The translations under genes and the position numbers were made by a program. DNA of 6,203 nucleotides, from the NCBI GenBank assembly GCA_003646935.1, contig QMLW01000130.1, positions 1 to 6,203 on the forward strand, read 5' to 3'. The notes below the pieces were generated by a model that saw only the letters and a list, made by a program, of their open reading frames with translations, did not search any database and was not told the origin of the DNA. Shown here piece after piece: positions 1 through 6,203 of this stretch; the stretch's first letter is position 1, and every line of letters starts with the position of its first letter. The DNA comes from Deltaproteobacteria bacterium (GTDB lineage: Bacteria > Desulfobacterota > DSM-4660 > Desulfatiglandales > B25-G16).

Positions 1-78
1 TAAATAAAAAGATGTCAAAAAAATTAATTCAAATACCACTTTTGAAAGCCTTTATTTACGTATTAACTATCATTTATC
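1..78 (+). promoter_or_regulatory. AT-rich leader upstream of argR
   Basis: This is non-coding sequence before argR and is strongly AT-rich. It holds candidate control elements but nothing decisive. AATTCA (26-31) resembles the right half of an ARG box (consensus TGAAT-N4-ATTCA), but the left half at 18-22 matches poorly, so it is only a half-site in AT-rich DNA. TATCAT (68-73) is a one-mismatch -10 hexamer. TTGAAA (42-47) is a good -35 match, but it lies 20 bp from that -10, which is too far for an ordinary sigma-70 promoter. TTTG (41-44) is followed 19 bp later by TA, which loosely recalls the Bacteroidota promoter pattern. A promoter is expected here because argR is the first gene; its exact position is inference. 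Confidence 0.35.
68..73 (+). promoter_or_regulatory. Candidate -10 element of argR
   Basis: TATCAT matches the TATAAT consensus at five of six positions. A start of transcription about seven bases downstream would fall on or next to the argR ATG at 79, giving a leaderless message. That would fit the absence of a Shine-Dalgarno sequence there. No convincing -35 lies 16-18 bp upstream, and AT-rich DNA yields such hexamers by chance, so the call is weak. Confidence 0.25.
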
Positions 79-552
79 ATGAGTGATTATACAAAACGAA
101 TCCGGCTCCAGTTATTAAAGAGAATTGTCTCTGAGCAGGAAGTCTCAGATCAAATTCAACTGCTCAATGAGTTGAGAAACAGTGGGATTGACACGACGCA
201 GGCAACCATATCAAGGGATCTCCAGGAACTCAAGGTTGTCAAAGTGAGGACCAAACCAGGGTGTTACAGGTACGAGATCCTCGAAAAGGCATCTGAAAGC
301 GATCTCAAAGACCAATTGAGAGTCGTATTTGATAATTTTGTCGATGGGATCAAATCCACCAGTAACCTGATCGTGATAAAAACCGCGCCGGGTAATGCCA
401 ACAGTGTGGCGGTTATTATCGATCGTCTTGGGTTACCGGAAATACTCGGTACCATTGCCGGGGATGATACCATACTCGTCGTCGTCGATACGGATGAAAA
501 CAGAAAGAGAATTGAAAACGAATTTATCGCTATACTAGAAAAGACATTATAG
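79..552 (+). CDS. argR: Arginine repressor ArgR
   Basis: This encodes a 157-aa arginine-responsive transcription factor of normal family length (about 150-156 aa). In the family, arginine promotes a hexamer that binds ARG-box operators, repressing biosynthesis and sometimes activating catabolism. The N-terminal winged-helix domain (about residues 5-70) carries the recognition-helix motif QATISRDLQEL (41-51), with the Ser-Arg pair at 45-46, followed by the wing (LKVVKVRT, GCYRYEI). The C-terminal oligomerisation and arginine-binding domain (about 80-157) has PGNA (104-107) and GTIAGDDTILV (124-134); the Asp pair 129-130 corresponds to the arginine-contacting aspartates. The ATG at 79 is the first start after an in-frame TAA at 64-66, and no other good start is near. 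No Shine-Dalgarno precedes it. It sits 25 bp before argG as the first gene of the presumed operon, which suggests local control and autoregulation (inferred). It looks more like AhrC/ArgR of Gram-positives and Bacteroidota than E. coli ArgR. Confidence 0.96.
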   Translation: MSDYTKRIRLQLLKRIVSEQEVSDQIQLLNELRNSGIDTTQATISRDLQELKVVKVRTKPGCYRYEILEKASESDLKDQLRVVFDNFVDGIKSTSNLIVIKTAPGNANSVAVIIDRLGLPEILGTIAGDDTILVVVDTDENRKRIENEFIAILEKTL

Positions 553-561
553 GCTTCACTG

Positions 562-570
562 AAGAAAGGT
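562..570 (+). promoter_or_regulatory. Ribosome binding site fixing the argG GTG start
   Basis: The AAGAAAGGT stretch contains an AAAGG Shine-Dalgarno core at 565-569, eight bases before the GTG at 578. There is no competing ATG in the 25-bp gap, and the protein begins just before the conserved ATP-binding loop, so this site supports the GTG start. Confidence 0.75.
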
Positions 571-577
571 AAGCGCT

Positions 578-1858
578 GTGAAAAAAGAAAAGGTAATTCT
601 GGCCTATAGCGGAGGACTTGATACCTCTGTTATTCTTAAATGGCTGATGAACAAAGGCTACCAGGTAATCTGTTTTGTCGGAAACGTAGGTCAAAAAGAA
701 AGTTTTGAGGCAATTGAAAAAAAGGCGCTTCAGACAGGCGCCTTGAAGGTATATGTCGAAGATTTGAGAGAAGAGTTTGTGGTAGACTATATCTATCCCG
801 CGCTCAGGGCAAATGCGGCTTATGAAGGAAGATATTTGTTGGGTACAGCCCTATCCCGTCCCCTTCTTGCGAAAAGACAAATTGAAATAGCAATGAAGGA
901 GAAAACCTTAATCGTCGCCCATGGCGCAACGGGGAAAGGGAATGACCAGGTCCGCTTTGAGCTTTCATACTATGCCTTGAACCCGAATATCCTGTGCATT
1001 TCACCCTGGAGAGAGCCGGAGTTTATTTCCGAGTTTAAGGGAAGGGCGGATTTGATCAATTATGCCCAACAATGGGACATTCCCATAAAGACCTCAAAAG
1101 CAAACTCCTATAGCGAGGATGAAAATCTACTGCACATCAGTCATGAGGCCGGAGTGCTCGAAGATCCGGCTTACAGGCCGCCTGAAAATGTCTTTTCGGC
1201 GTCCCTATCGCCTGAACATGCCCCGGATAGGGAGACAGTCATTGATATCTATTTTAAGGACGGCAACCCGATCAAGGTCGTTAATAAGGGGGACGGCACG
1301 GTAAAGGAAAAACCCTTGGATCTCTTTCTTTACTTGAATGAATTGGGTAGCAGAAACGGGATCGGGCGTCTGGATATGATTGAGAATCGATATATCGGCA
1401 TAAAATCAAGAGGAATTTATGAAACTCCTGGAGGTACCATACTCTGGAAGGCCCACAGAGACCTTGAGGGCATAGCAATGGATAAGGAGGTAATGCACCT
1501 GCGAGACAGTCTCATACCCAAATTTTCAGAGTTATTATATAATGGATTCTGGTTTTCCCCTGAAGTCGATTTCTTGATGGCCGCTTTTAATAAGAGCCAG
1601 GAAGCCATTGACGGCAAGGTTGCTGTCTCTCTTTATAAGGGAAATGTCACAATTATTGGGAGGGAATCTCCTATTTCCTTGTATAATAAGGCGCTCTCCA
1701 GCATGGAGATCGAAGGCGGTTTCAATACCTTAGACTCTTCAGGATTTATCAACATCGCTGCCATGAGGTTGAAGGCACATCATGTGGTTTTGAGAAAAAG
1801 AAAGCCCTATCAATGGAGAGAAACTGCTTTATGGACACATAAAGGCAAACGCCCATGA
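578..1858 (+). CDS. argG: Argininosuccinate synthase
   Basis: This 426-aa cytoplasmic enzyme condenses citrulline and aspartate with ATP to argininosuccinate, AMP and pyrophosphate, the penultimate step of arginine synthesis. The N-type ATP pyrophosphatase loop SGGLDTS lies at residues 11-17. Further family signatures are GNVGQKE (35-41), [14 protein letters not shown] (82-95), [15 protein letters not shown] (114-128), YSEDENL (178-184), GRLDMIENR (263-271) and RGIYETPGG (278-286). These cover the ATP-, citrulline- and aspartate-binding parts and appear intact. The usual length is about 400-410 aa; the excess is a basic tail, [18 protein letters not shown] (409-426), whose codons run into the argH start. 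The start is GTG with a good Shine-Dalgarno. argG follows argR by 25 bp and overlaps argH by four bases (ATGA), so the two enzymes of consecutive steps are probably coupled. ArgR control is expected from family knowledge, but I see no clear operator inside the gap. Confidence 0.98.
   Translation: MKKEKVILAYSGGLDTSVILKWLMNKGYQVICFVGNVGQKESFEAIEKKALQTGALKVYVEDLREEFVVDYIYPALRANAAYEGRYLLGTALSRPLLAKRQIEIAMKEKTLIVAHGATGKGNDQVRFELSYYALNPNILCISPWREPEFISEFKGRADLINYAQQWDIPIKTSKANSYSEDENLLHISHEAGVLEDPAYRPPENVFSASLSPEHAPDRETVIDIYFKDGNPIKVVNKGDGTVKEKPLDLFLYLNELGSRNGIGRLDMIENRYIGIKSRGIYETPGGTILWKAHRDLEGIAMDKEVMHLRDSLIPKFSELLYNGFWFSPEVDFLMAAFNKSQEAIDGKVAVSLYKGNVTIIGRESPISLYNKALSSMEIEGGFNTLDSSGFINIAAMRLKAHHVVLRKRKPYQWRETALWTHKGKRP
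722..744 (+). repeat. Inverted repeat inside argG
   Basis: The arms AAGGCGCTT (722-730) and AGGCGCCTT (736-744) can form a nine-pair stem, with seven Watson-Crick pairs at the base, one G-U and one U-A, closing a five-base loop. It lies over codons 49-56 of argG. No run of T follows, so it is not an intrinsic terminator. A stem of this size can arise by chance once or more in a window this long, and it may have no role. Confidence 0.3.
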
Positions 1859-3048
1859 ACAAAAAACTGTGGCAGAAAAGATATCAATTAAACAAGCAAA
1901 TCGAAGATTTCACGGTCGGAGATGACTATATCCTGGATCGACAATTGGTAAGATATGATTGCCTGGCGTCCATTGCGCATGCGCAAATGCTCGGAAAGAT
2001 CGGTATCCTGTCTGAGGAAAATGTCAAGGTTCTCGTAAATGAACTCGAAGGTATTATTTTATTGGATAAAAAGGGCAAATTTAAGGTTTTGAAGGGCGAT
2101 GAAGACTGCCATACTGCGATTGAAAATCACCTGATCAAAACCTGTGGCCATGCCGGCAAGATGATCCACACCTTCAGATCGAGAAATGATCAGGTGCTGG
2201 CCGCATTACGATTGCTTTACAAAGATGAGCTGTTGGAAATCAACGCCTTGATAATCAAGATCAACAATACCATTTCCCAATTTAAAAAAAGATACATGCA
2301 TGTGAAAATTCCCGGCTTTACCCATACCCGAAAGGCTATGCCCTCTTCTATTGAGCTCTGGTCCGATGCAATTATCGATTCAATGAAGGACAACCAAAAA
2401 ATGCTTATGGTGGATTATGATCTGATTGATCAATCTCCCTTAGGGACCGGGGCCGGCTATGGGATCCCCTTTGAGATTGACAGGCAGTATACTGCACACC
2501 AGATGGGCTTTGGCCGCGTACAAGAAAACTCGATTTACGCGCAAAACAGCCGGGGCAAATTCGAGTCCACTATGTTACACACCCTTTCACTCATCCTTCT
2601 TGATATCAACAAAATCGCCTCTGATTTAATCCTGTTCACCTTGCCGGAGTTGGCCTTCTTTGAGCTTCCGGATGAATTCTTGACAGGGAGTTCTATGATG
2701 CCACAGAAGAAAAATCCGGACGTTTTGGAACTGCTGAGATCAAACTATCATATTATTGTCTCGTATGAATTTCAGGTAAAAAATATCATTGCCAACTTAA
2801 TCTCCGGCTATCATCGTGATTTCCAGCAAACAAAAGGGCCAACCCTAAGGGGTTTTGAAATAACGAAGAAGAGTTTGTCTGCTCTCAATCTGGTGTTTGA
2901 AAATCTACGCGTAAACGAGGATAATTGCACACGTGCCATGACGAATGAGCTTTTTGCCACTGAAAAGGCCTATCAGCTCGTAAAGCAAGGAATACCTTTC
3001 AGGGAAGCCTATTTAACCGTCGTAAAAGAATTATCTGATAGTCAATGA
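1855..3048 (+). CDS. argH: Argininosuccinate lyase, short form
   Basis: This 397-aa enzyme splits argininosuccinate into arginine and fumarate, the final step of arginine synthesis. Members of the fumarase/aspartase superfamily are cytosolic homotetramers. Visible signatures are [11 protein letters not shown] (83-93), [10 protein letters not shown] (105-114), [13 protein letters not shown] (153-165) with the conserved Thr-His, [11 protein letters not shown] (193-203), the hallmark [12 protein letters not shown] (278-289) with the catalytic-loop serines 279-280, and YHRDFQQTK (319-327). Two features stand out. Residue 107 is Phe where the family usually has Gly or Ala before RSRNDQ. The protein is 50-60 residues shorter than classical ArgH, ending soon after [13 protein letters not shown] (381-393). 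I judge it a complete member of a shorter branch, because the next bases in the other frames show no ArgH-like continuation. The ATG overlaps the argG stop (ATGA); a weak AAAGG lies at 1841-1845, so translation probably relies on coupling to argG. Confidence 0.95.
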   Translation: MNKKLWQKRYQLNKQIEDFTVGDDYILDRQLVRYDCLASIAHAQMLGKIGILSEENVKVLVNELEGIILLDKKGKFKVLKGDEDCHTAIENHLIKTCGHAGKMIHTFRSRNDQVLAALRLLYKDELLEINALIIKINNTISQFKKRYMHVKIPGFTHTRKAMPSSIELWSDAIIDSMKDNQKMLMVDYDLIDQSPLGTGAGYGIPFEIDRQYTAHQMGFGRVQENSIYAQNSRGKFESTMLHTLSLILLDINKIASDLILFTLPELAFFELPDEFLTGSSMMPQKKNPDVLELLRSNYHIIVSYEFQVKNIIANLISGYHRDFQQTKGPTLRGFEITKKSLSALNLVFENLRVNEDNCTRAMTNELFATEKAYQLVKQGIPFREAYLTVVKELSDSQ

Positions 3049-3102
3049 AAAAGGCTTGATTTCCCTTCTTTCCGAGGTTCATGGCTTGCTCATTTCAGTG
3101 AA

Positions 3103-3132
3103 TTGGTGACACGGGAAGCCTGCACATATAGA
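3103..3132 (+). promoter_or_regulatory. Weak candidate promoter for carAB
   Basis: TTGGTG (3103-3108) matches three of six bases of the -35 consensus and TATAGA (3127-3132) four of six of the -10, with an 18-bp spacer. This would give a carAB leader of roughly 90 bases. The match is only slightly better than chance; it is listed because a separate carAB promoter would explain the gap. Confidence 0.2.
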
Positions 3133-3153
3133 ATCGAATATCGGGTTTCGGGA

Positions 3154-3189
3154 AATGGTCATTACTGATACAAAATAGACCCATTATCA
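3154..3189 (+). repeat. Two interlocked short inverted repeats upstream of carA
   Basis: AATGGTC (3154-3160) can pair with GACCCATT (3178-3185) with one bulged C. TGATA (3166-3170) can pair with TATCA (3185-3189). The two stems share base 3185 and are ordered a-b-a'-b', so they either compete or form a small pseudoknot. The stems are short and AT-rich, so this may be chance. Confidence 0.2.
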
Positions 3190-3210
3190 AAAACATGTAA
3201 CGCGTACACA

Positions 3211-3225
3211 GAGATGAGGTCTCAT
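3211..3225 (+). promoter_or_regulatory. carA ribosome binding site within an inverted repeat
   Basis: GATGAGG (3213-3219) is a good Shine-Dalgarno, eight bases before the ATG at 3228, and supports that start. The same bases form a perfect inverted repeat, ATGAG (3214-3218) and CTCAT (3221-3225), separated by GT. A two-base loop makes a poor RNA hairpin, so any role would more likely be as a small DNA operator, or the symmetry is accidental. Confidence 0.6.
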
Positions 3226-3227
3226 AC

Positions 3228-4307
3228 ATGGATCATGGGAGGCACATTGCCAAACTTGTCTTAGAAGACGGAAGCACTTTTCCTGGATACACGTTCGGCT
3301 ATAAGGGATCTGTGGCCGGAGAAGTAGTATTCAACACCGGCATGATCGGTTACCCAGAAAGCCTTACCGATCCGTCCTATCATGGCCAAATACTGGCCTT
3401 GACCTATCCTCTCATCGGCAATTACGGCGTCCCTGGAGAAAAAAAGGGGGATAACCTGTTCACCTGTTTCGAATCGGACAGAATTCATGTTGAAGGTCTA
3501 ATCGTCGCTGATTACTCCGCAGACTACTCCCATTGGAGCGCTGAGAAATCTCTGTCTGAATGGATGAAACAACATCACATCACCGGCGTCAGCGGAGTCG
3601 ACACAAGGGCACTGACAAAGAAGCTGAGAGAAAAAGGGACCATGTTGGGAAAGATTCTCTGTGACGATAAAGATGATGTTTTTCTTCAAGATCCCAACAA
3701 GAGGAACCTGGTCTCTGAGGTGAGTCTCAGAGAACCTCTTGTCTATGAAAAAGGTAGCACAAAGGTCGTGTTGGTCGATTGTGGCGTGAAAAATAGCATC
3801 ATAAGGGCCTTCCTGCAAAGAGATCTCACGGTTATCCGCGTCCCATGGAACTACGACTTTTCAAAAGAAAAAACAGATGGCATCGTTATTTCCAATGGAC
3901 CCGGTGATCCCAAACAGTGCCTTACAATCATAGAGAATCTTAAAAGAGTGCTCTCCGGAAATATTCCAATCCTCGGCATTTGTCTGGGCTCTCAGATATT
4001 AGGTCTTGCTGCCGGAGCTGACACATACAAATTAAAATTCGGACACAGAAGTCAGAATCAACCCTGTGAGGAAATCGGAACCAAGCGGTGCTACATAACA
4101 TCCCAAAACCATGGGTATGCCGTAGATTCCGCTACCTTGCCTCAGGACTGGCGGGAGTGGTTCTACAATACCAATGACCAGACAAATGAAGGTATCATAC
4201 ATATTTCAAAACCATTTTTCGGAACACAGTTTCATCCTGAAGCATCACCGGGACCGGATGACACTGAATTCTTTTTTGATATGTTTTTAAGGGCCATGGG
4301 GAAATGA
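3228..4307 (+). CDS. carA: Carbamoyl-phosphate synthase small (glutaminase) subunit
   Basis: This 359-aa subunit hydrolyses glutamine and passes ammonia through a tunnel to CarB, which makes carbamoyl phosphate for arginine and pyrimidines. The N-terminal small-subunit domain (about 7-145) has [36 protein letters not shown] (31-51), and [18 protein letters not shown] (122-139). The C-terminal class I glutamine amidotransferase domain (about 178-356) has SNGPGDP (222-228), the nucleophile Cys252 in GICLGSQ (250-256), QNHGYAVD (293-300), and His336/Glu338 in FHPEASPGP (335-343), so the Cys-His-Glu triad is present. Residue 255 is Ser where E. coli and human CAD have His (GICLGHQ). Sequences such as [11 protein letters not shown] and NDQTNEGI resemble CAD, CPS1 and Bacteroidota CarA rather than E. 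coli. An in-frame TAA at 3198-3200 bounds the start. The stop overlaps the carB ATG by four bases (ATGA), fitting a 1:1 complex. About 360-380 aa is usual, so length is normal. Confidence 0.97.
   Translation: MDHGRHIAKLVLEDGSTFPGYTFGYKGSVAGEVVFNTGMIGYPESLTDPSYHGQILALTYPLIGNYGVPGEKKGDNLFTCFESDRIHVEGLIVADYSADYSHWSAEKSLSEWMKQHHITGVSGVDTRALTKKLREKGTMLGKILCDDKDDVFLQDPNKRNLVSEVSLREPLVYEKGSTKVVLVDCGVKNSIIRAFLQRDLTVIRVPWNYDFSKEKTDGIVISNGPGDPKQCLTIIENLKRVLSGNIPILGICLGSQILGLAAGADTYKLKFGHRSQNQPCEEIGTKRCYITSQNHGYAVDSATLPQDWREWFYNTNDQTNEGIIHISKPFFGTQFHPEASPGPDDTEFFFDMFLRAMGK
3710..3736 (+). repeat. Inverted repeat inside carA at the domain junction
   Basis: TCTCTGAG (3712-3719) and CTCAGAGA (3726-3733) form a perfect eight-pair stem with a six-base loop. 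It extends by two G-C pairs (GG 3710-3711 with CC 3735-3736) past a bulged A. It covers roughly codons 161-170, in the linker between the N-terminal and glutaminase domains. No T-run follows. A stem like this is expected about once by chance in a window of this size. Confidence 0.3.
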
Positions 4308-6203
4308 GGGTAAAACGCTTTAAGGTTGAAAAGGTTTTGGTTTTAGGATCAGGGGCAATCCAGATCGGGCAAGCGGGCGAGTTTGATTACTCCGGCAGTC
4401 AGACGATCAAGGCACTGAAAGAAGAGGGAATTGAAACCGTTTTGATCAACCCTAACATCGCTACGATTCAAACCTCTGATCATTTGGCCGACAAAGTATA
4501 CTTTTTGCCTTTAGATATCCATTTCGTTGAAGAGATCATCGCAAAGGAAAAACCTGATGGCATATTACTTGGGTTTGGCGGGCAAACCGCATTGAATGTA
4601 GGGGTGGAACTAAGCGAAAAGGGTATTTTAGGTGAGCGGGACATCAAGGTCCTGGGCACTCCGATTTCAGCTATACAGAAGACAGAAGACAGGGATCTGT
4701 TTGTAAAAGAACTAGAACAGATGCACCTTAAAGCCCCAGTGAGTCAAGCCGTCAATGGAATCGAGGAAGCAGTCAGGGTGGCTGAACGGATCACCTATCC
4801 GGTAATGTGTAGAGTTGCTTATGCCTTGGGCGGTTTGGGGTCTGGCGTCGTTCATAATCAAGCCGAGTTGATCGCACTTGCCAAAAAGGCCTTTGCCTTC
4901 ACAAAACAAATATTAGTGGAAGAATATTTAGAAGGTTGGAAAGAGCTGGAATATGAGGTAGTAAGGGATCGCTACAACAATTGTATCGTTGTGTGCTCTA
5001 TGGAGAATGCCGATCCTATGGGCATTCATACGGGCGAGAGTATAGTGGTCGCTCCCGTCCAAACCTTACAAGCCTCGGAGAATTTCAAACTAAGGTCGAT
5101 TGCCATAAAGGTAGCAAGACAGCTTGGCATCATCGGTGAATGTAATATCCAGTTCGCCCTCGACCCACACTCAGAAGACTATAGAATAATCGAGTTGAAT
5201 GCCCGGTTAAGCCGTAGTTCTGCCCTGGCCTCCAAGGCAACCGGATATCCGCTGGCATTTATCGCAACTAAGCTGGCCTTAGGTTATGGTCTGACCGAGA
5301 TAGACAACATGATTACCAAGGAAACGTCGGCCTGTTTTGAGCCAGCCTTAGACTATATAGTGGTTAAATATCCACGATGGGACCTACAAAAATTCCGAAA
5401 CGTCAGTCTTCATATCGGCTCTGAAATGAAATCGGTCGGTGAGGTAATGGCAATTGCCAGGACCTTTGAAGAGGCTATTCAAAAATCGATACGAATGCTT
5501 GATATCGGAATGAACGGCCTGGTTTGCAATGGTTTAACGTTCGACGACCTGGAAAAAGAGCTCATGGAGCCCACCGACAAACGGGTGTTCGCAATCGTCG
5601 AGGCAATCAAGGACGGGTATTCGATAGATCGAATATACCGGCTTTCCAAGGTTGATCCCTGGTTTTTATATAAGATAAGGAACATAGTAGAGATCGAAAA
5701 AGGGCTAGCCCGGTACACATTAGAAAACCTGCCGACCTCACTTTTGAGAGAGGCCAAAGAAAAAGGATTCTCGGATCTTCAAATTGCCAAGATCACCGAA
5801 AGCACAGAGCAAGAGGTCAGAGAAGCCAGAAAAAAGCAAGGTATTATCCCCTTTGTGAAACAGATAGATACATTGGCGGCGGAATACCCCGCCAAAACAA
5901 ACTACCTGTACCTGACCTACAACGGGACTGAAGATGATCTGGCCTTTCATGAAGAGAGGCAGGTTATTGTTTTAGGCGGCGGGGCTTATCGGATCGGCTC
6001 CTCCGTGGAGTTTGACTGGTGCTGTGTGAATACTGTGATGACCTTGAAAAAATTGTCTTACCGTACAATAATGCTCAATAACAATCCGGAAACAGTCAGT
6101 ACGGATTACGATATCTGTGACAAATTGTACTTTGACGAGCTCACCCTTGAAAGGGTTCTTGACATCTGTGAAAAGGAAAATCCCATAGGCGTTATCGTTT
6201 CAA
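4304..6203 (+). CDS. carB: Carbamoyl-phosphate synthase large subunit (3' end missing)
   Basis: The frame is open from the ATG at 4304 to the window edge, giving 633 codons of a protein usually about 1,060-1,080 aa; the remainder lies outside. CarB uses two ATP, bicarbonate and ammonia from CarA to make carbamoyl phosphate. The first half starts [21 protein letters not shown], continues with [10 protein letters not shown] and GFGGQTALN (91-98), and has the ATP-grasp segment [17 protein letters not shown] (165-181) with Arg170. Metal/ATP ligands Gln283, Glu297 and Asn299 and the conserved Arg301 follow in NIQFAL and [18 protein letters not shown]. An oligomerisation domain spans about 400-550 ([21 protein letters not shown]). 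The second synthetase half begins at about 554 with [20 protein letters not shown] and [17 protein letters not shown] instead of the E. coli EMNPR, and the general sequence, place it with eukaryotic CAD/CPS1 and Bacteroidota enzymes. It overlaps carA by ATGA; AAGGG (4289-4293) may serve as its ribosome binding site. The second active site cannot be judged. Confidence 0.97.
   Translation, partial: MRVKRFKVEKVLVLGSGAIQIGQAGEFDYSGSQTIKALKEEGIETVLINPNIATIQTSDHLADKVYFLPLDIHFVEEIIAKEKPDGILLGFGGQTALNVGVELSEKGILGERDIKVLGTPISAIQKTEDRDLFVKELEQMHLKAPVSQAVNGIEEAVRVAERITYPVMCRVAYALGGLGSGVVHNQAELIALAKKAFAFTKQILVEEYLEGWKELEYEVVRDRYNNCIVVCSMENADPMGIHTGESIVVAPVQTLQASENFKLRSIAIKVARQLGIIGECNIQFALDPHSEDYRIIELNARLSRSSALASKATGYPLAFIATKLALGYGLTEIDNMITKETSACFEPALDYIVVKYPRWDLQKFRNVSLHIGSEMKSVGEVMAIARTFEEAIQKSIRMLDIGMNGLVCNGLTFDDLEKELMEPTDKRVFAIVEAIKDGYSIDRIYRLSKVDPWFLYKIRNIVEIEKGLARYTLENLPTSLLREAKEKGFSDLQIAKITESTEQEVREARKKQGIIPFVKQIDTLAAEYPAKTNYLYLTYNGTEDDLAFHEERQVIVLGGGAYRIGSSVEFDWCCVNTVMTLKKLSYRTIMLNNNPETVSTDYDICDKLYFDELTLERVLDICEKENPIGVIVS

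Larger units (their letters stand above)
3049..3227 (+). promoter_or_regulatory. 179-bp spacer between argH and carA
   Basis: This is the only sizeable gap inside the block. No protein resembling a known family can be read from it. I see no intrinsic terminator: AGGCTT (3052-3057) could pair with AAGCCT (3116-3121) across a 58-base loop, but no T-run follows. A weak promoter, TTGGTG (3103-3108) with TATAGA (3127-3132) 18 bp later, is possible. So is an extended -10, TGATACAAA (3166-3174). No ARG box and no convincing pyrimidine attenuator are visible. Transcription from argGH may therefore read through into carAB, with an additional internal start possible. Confidence 0.45.

Noticed and set aside
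18..31. ARG box upstream of argR.
   Set aside because: Only the ATTCA half matches; the left half fits two of five bases in AT-rich sequence, so it is mentioned in the leader entry but not called as an operator.
264..473. Reverse-strand open frame across argR.
   Set aside because: It lies wholly inside a well-supported ArgR gene and encodes no recognisable motif; it is a frame shadow.
1202..1233. Eight-base perfect inverted repeat TCCCTATC / GATAGGGA inside argG.
   Set aside because: The loop is 16 bases, there is no T-run, and stems of this size and spacing are expected by chance one or two times in 6 kb.
3049..3125. Rho-independent terminator between argH and carA.
   Set aside because: The only GC-containing complementary arms (AGGCTT/AAGCCT) enclose a 58-base loop and no T-tract follows.
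3049..3168. In-frame open stretch of about 39 codons after the argH TGA, as if the stop were read through (stop-codon recoding or a truncated argH).
   Set aside because: The translation bears no resemblance to the ArgH C-terminus, an open run of this length is expected by chance fairly often, and the other genes here use TGA as an ordinary stop (argG, carA).
3498..3818. Reverse-strand open frame of 106 codons within carA, and a similar one at 3261-3488.
   Set aside because: Both are antisense to conserved CarA domains, have no convincing ribosome binding site and no recognisable protein features.
5479..5950. Two reverse-strand open frames opposite carB.
   Set aside because: carB is continuous and conserved through this region; the antisense frames have low-complexity, non-family-like translations.

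Overview
This 6.2-kb window is a compact block of arginine and carbamoyl-phosphate biosynthesis genes, all on the + strand: argR (79-552), argG (578-1858), argH (1855-3048), a 179-bp spacer, carA (3228-4307) and the first part of carB (4304 to the right edge, where it is cut off). I found no RNA genes, mobile elements, CRISPR arrays or strong terminators. Every gene belongs to a known family, so I do not see a previously undescribed system; the points of interest are variant residues, unusual start contexts and gene organisation.

Layout and logic: ArgR is the arginine-responsive repressor/activator and probably controls the genes behind it. ArgG and ArgH carry out the last two steps of arginine synthesis (citrulline + aspartate to argininosuccinate, then to arginine + fumarate). 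CarA and CarB make carbamoyl phosphate, the carbamoyl donor for both citrulline and pyrimidines. The enzyme joining the two halves, ornithine carbamoyltransferase (argF), is not in the window. argG/argH and carA/carB each overlap by the four bases ATGA, so each pair is probably translationally coupled. The carAB pair is set apart by a spacer that may carry its own weak promoter.

Organism: clearly bacterial (ArgR regulator, short spacers, Shine-Dalgarno sequences before argG and carA). Base composition looks moderate, somewhat AT-rich. CarA and CarB, and to a lesser degree ArgG and ArgH, are of the type I associate with Bacteroidota and related lineages and with the eukaryotic CAD/CPS1 enzymes, rather than the E. 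coli type. That is recall of family sequences, not a search, so I do not assign a phylum.

Non-coding sequence is limited to the AT-rich first 78 bases, 25 bases between argR and argG, and 179 bases between argH and carA. No stretch longer than 300 bases lacks a gene.
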